64,000 nucleotides of DNA. It comes from Actinobacillus genomosp. 1. Its GTDB lineage: Bacteria; Pseudomonadota; Gammaproteobacteria; Enterobacterales; Pasteurellaceae. Below are positions 61,643 through 64,000 of this stretch, one piece after another (the stretch's first letter is position 1; every line of letters begins with the position of its first letter). Below the pieces are notes generated by a model, which did no database searches, was not told where the DNA came from, and saw nothing but the letters and a program-made list of their open reading frames with translations. The stretch is taken from assembly GCF_029774175.1 (NCBI RefSeq), contig NZ_CP103834.1:382501-446500 (forward strand), in the 5' to 3' direction. A program made the translations under genes and the position numbers.

Positions 61643-64000
61643 TTACTGAATCGCCGCTTTTGAGCGAGTTTTTTTCACTTTAATCGTTTGTGATTTAGGC
61701 GAGATCACCTCAATTCCCATCGGCGGATTTTCTAGTGCAATCGCTAACACTTCGTCAATCGTTTCCACCGGATAAATAGCCAATGCCGCTTTGGCATTTT
61801 CCGGGATTTCTTCCAAATCTTTTTCGTTGTCTTTCGGAATAATCACGGTAGTAATGCCGCCACGGTGTGCCGCCAATAATTTCTCTTTTAAGCCGCCGAT
61901 CGGTAATACTTTACCACGTAAGCTAATTTCACCGGTCATCGCCACTTCTTTGCGAACAGGATTGCCGGTTAAACTTGAAATTAATGCGGTACACATCGCG
62001 ATACCTGCGCTCGGACCGTCTTTCGGTGTTGCACCATCCGGTACGTGTACGTGAATATCTCGTTTTTCATAGAAGTCATCCGCAATGCCTAATTGTGCGG
62101 ATCTTGCACGTACCACCATCATTGCCGCTTGAATCGATTCTTTCATTACATCGCCTAATGAGCCGGTAAATGAGAATTTACCCTTACCGCTGACCGAAGT
62201 GGTTTCGATGGTGAGTAAATCGCCGCCGACTTCCGTCCAAGCTAAACCGGTTACTTCGCCGACACGGTTTTGGCTGTCCATTTTACCGTAATCAAAACGT
62301 TTTACACCCAAATAATCGGCGATATTGTCTTCGGTTACGGTAATGGATTTAACCTTTTTATCTAATACTAAGGTTTTTACCGCTTTACGGCAGATTTTAG
62401 CAATTTCACGTTCAAGACTACGCACACCGGCTTCACGGGTGTAATAACGAATAATGCTTAAAATCGCACTATCTTCAATCGTTAATTCACCCGCTTTTAA
62501 GCCGTTATTTTCTTGCTGTTTCGCAATTAGGTGATCACGGGCAATGTGCATTTTTTCATCTTCGGTATAACCGGAAAGACGAATAACTTCCATACGGTCG
62601 AGTAATGCCGGCGGAATATTCATTGAGTTTGAAGTTGCAACGAACATTACGTCGGAAAGATCGTAATCGACTTCTAAATAGTGATCGTTAAACGCTTTAT
62701 TTTGTTCCGGATCTAATACCTCAAGTAATGCCGAAGCCGGGTCACCGCGCATATCTTGTGCCATTTTGTCGATTTCATCGAGCAAGAATAGCGGATTTTT
62801 TACACCGACTTTTGCCATTTTCATCATCAATGAACCCGGCATAGAACCGATATAAGTACGACGATGACCGCGAATTTCCGCTTCATCACGCACACCGCCT
62901 AATGCCATACGGACATATTTACGTCCGGTCGCATTAGCGATAGATTGACCAAGCGAGGTTTTACCGACTCCCGGCGGGCCGACTAAGCAAAGAATCGGAC
63001 CTTTAAGTTTATTTAAACGACTTTGTACCGCAAGATATTCGACAATACGTTCTTTGACTCGCTCTAAACCATAGTGATCTTTATCTAAAATTTCTTGCGC
63101 TTTCGCTAAGTCTTTTTTTACCGTTGATTTTTTGTTCCATGGCATTTTTAAGATCCAATCAATATAGCCGCGTACAACGGTCGCTTCGGAAGAACTTTGC
63201 GGCATCGCTTTTAGTTTTTTAAACTCACTGTCAATTTTTTCTTTTACTTCAAGCGGTAGTTTGGCTTCTTCGATTTTTTCTTTTAATTTATCCAGTTCGG
63301 TTTGTTCGGCATCTTCACCGTTACCAAGCTCTTTTTGAATCGCTTTAATTTGCTCGTTTAAGTAATAATCGCGTTGGTTTTTTTCCATTTGCTGTTTCAC
63401 ACGATTACGAATACGCGTTTCGGTTTCTAGCGAATCCAACTCGGTTGCCATTGCAACTAATAATGCTTCAAAGCGAGCAATTAAGTTAGTTTCTTCTAAT
63501 AATGCTTGTTTTTTCTGTACGGATGCGATTAAGTTTGAAGCCATTGTGTCTGCAAGACGGTCTTCCAATGAAATTTTTTGTAACTTAGGTAGAATTTCCG
63601 CCGGAATTTTCTTGTTATTTTTTACATAACCTTCAAATTCATTTAATGCGGCTCTTGCAATTGTTTTTAATTCATCGTTTTCATCTTCGTATTCAGAAAT
63701 TAAAGGTTGTACGCCCGCCCAGAAGCCGTTTTCATCATCATGAATATGCTCGATTTTAGCGCGTTGCTGACCTTCCACCAGCACTTTGACCGTACCATCC
63801 GGCAGATTGAGCATTTGGATAATATTAGCGATCACGCCAACGGAATACACGTCTTCTGTTGTCGGTTCTTCTTTATTAGGATCTTGTTGTGTAACAAGAA
63901 ATAATTGTTTATTTGAATCCATCGCCGCACGTAAAGCCTGAATGGATTTTTCACGGCCTACGAATAACGGCATAACCATATAAGGAAAGACCACTACATC
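61643..64000 (-). CDS. lon: ATP-dependent protease Lon (5' end outside window)
   Basis: The frame stays open to the last base; the first visible residues DVVVFPYMVMPLFVGREKSI align with about residue 17 on of E. coli Lon, so only some 15-20 N-terminal residues are missing. Order: LON substrate domain, coiled helical region with QMEKNQRDYYLNEQIKAIQKELG, AAA+ module with GPPGVGKTS and LLDEIDKM, and the protease domain with Ser in PKDGPSAG and Lys in KEKLLAAHRGG. A C-terminal Lys/Arg-rich end follows. It degrades misfolded and regulatory proteins. Confidence 0.98.
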   Translation of the reverse strand, partial: DVVVFPYMVMPLFVGREKSIQALRAAMDSNKQLFLVTQQDPNKEEPTTEDVYSVGVIANIIQMLNLPDGTVKVLVEGQQRAKIEHIHDDENGFWAGVQPLISEYEDENDELKTIARAALNEFEGYVKNNKKIPAEILPKLQKISLEDRLADTMASNLIASVQKKQALLEETNLIARFEALLVAMATELDSLETETRIRNRVKQQMEKNQRDYYLNEQIKAIQKELGNGEDAEQTELDKLKEKIEEAKLPLEVKEKIDSEFKKLKAMPQSSSEATVVRGYIDWILKMPWNKKSTVKKDLAKAQEILDKDHYGLERVKERIVEYLAVQSRLNKLKGPILCLVGPPGVGKTSLGQSIANATGRKYVRMALGGVRDEAEIRGHRRTYIGSMPGSLMMKMAKVGVKNPLFLLDEIDKMAQDMRGDPASALLEVLDPEQNKAFNDHYLEVDYDLSDVMFVATSNSMNIPPALLDRMEVIRLSGYTEDEKMHIARDHLIAKQQENNGLKAGELTIEDSAILSIIRYYTREAGVRSLEREIAKICRKAVKTLVLDKKVKSITVTEDNIADYLGVKRFDYGKMDSQNRVGEVTGLAWTEVGGDLLTIETTSVSGKGKFSFTGSLGDVMKESIQAAMMVVRARSAQLGIADDFYEKRDIHVHVPDGATPKDGPSAGIAMCTALISSLTGNPVRKEVAMTGEISLRGKVLPIGGLKEKLLAAHRGGITTVIIPKDNEKDLEEIPENAKAALAIYPVETIDEVLAIALENPPMGIEVISPKSQTIKVKKTRSKAAIQ

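Noticed and set aside
1..64000. CRISPR array, tRNA or rRNA genes, IS elements, prophage
   Set aside because: No spaced direct repeats, no tRNA-like T-arm sequences, no transposase or phage genes were seen; the repeated motifs are uptake signals and intergenic palindromes.

Overview
The window reads as one contiguous stretch of chromosome from a member of the Pasteurellaceae, most likely the Actinobacillus/Mannheimia branch. Three things support this. The 9-10 bp core ACAAGCGGTC, the Apl-type DNA uptake signal (USS), is scattered through genes and recurs as inverted pairs between genes. Protein lengths and neighbourhoods match that family, for example lptCAB-ptsN-rapZ without rpoN. SelD itself contains selenocysteine, as known for Haemophilus influenzae. 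GC content is moderate. I saw no rRNA, tRNA, IS element, prophage or CRISPR array. Lon at the right edge and an unidentified protein at the left edge are cut by the window.

Layout. 1-3.0 kb is the least ordinary part: the AT-rich end of a possible uracil-DNA-glycosylase-fold protein, then cobB (sirtuin) overlapping a PP2C-type phosphatase gene, and convergent to these a divergent FtsZ paralogue lacking the GTPase signature loop. 3.3-6.0 kb is selD (in-frame UGA plus a clear SECIS hairpin), nudJ, ubiH. 6.0-7.8 kb holds three paralogous lipoprotein genes, one ending in a hexanucleotide repeat that encodes a Pro-Ala tail. 7.9-12.5 kb is ubiI followed by the LPS-export/PTS-Ntr block rapZ-ptsN-lptB-lptA-lptC on the minus strand. 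12.6-17.4 kb is ppc, then two TPM-domain genes and lemA. 17.5-21.8 kb is the fructose PTS operon fruBKA. Divergent from it, 22.0-31.8 kb is the glycogen cluster glgB-glgX-glgC-glgA-glgP; the shared intergenic region carries one Cra-like and two CRP-like sites.

31.9-49.1 kb is mostly housekeeping: ndk, metG, menC, rsuA, bcr-type transporter, ycdY, nfo, a MepS-like NlpC/P60 protein, an SOS-type promoter driving a UmuD-like protein without catalytic residues, grcA, ung, a methyltransferase, a cupin, hrpA, yeaL and grpE. 49.4-58.2 kb carries potD (with a structured leader), a MATE exporter, recB, lnt and corC. 58.3-61.5 kb has a UPF0319 protein and glpF-glpK with CRP and GlpR-like sites. The window ends in lon (minus strand).

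Themes. Carbon flow is prominent: fructose uptake, glycogen storage and breakdown, glycerol uptake and PEP carboxylase, with CRP-like sites at three places. DNA repair is a second theme (nfo, ung, recB, SOS-regulated UmuD-like). The best candidates for undescribed biology are the GTPase-dead FtsZ paralogue next to cobB and a PP2C gene, the catalytically dead UmuD-like protein with its LexA-box promoter, the potD leader, and the lipoprotein family with its repeat-length tail.
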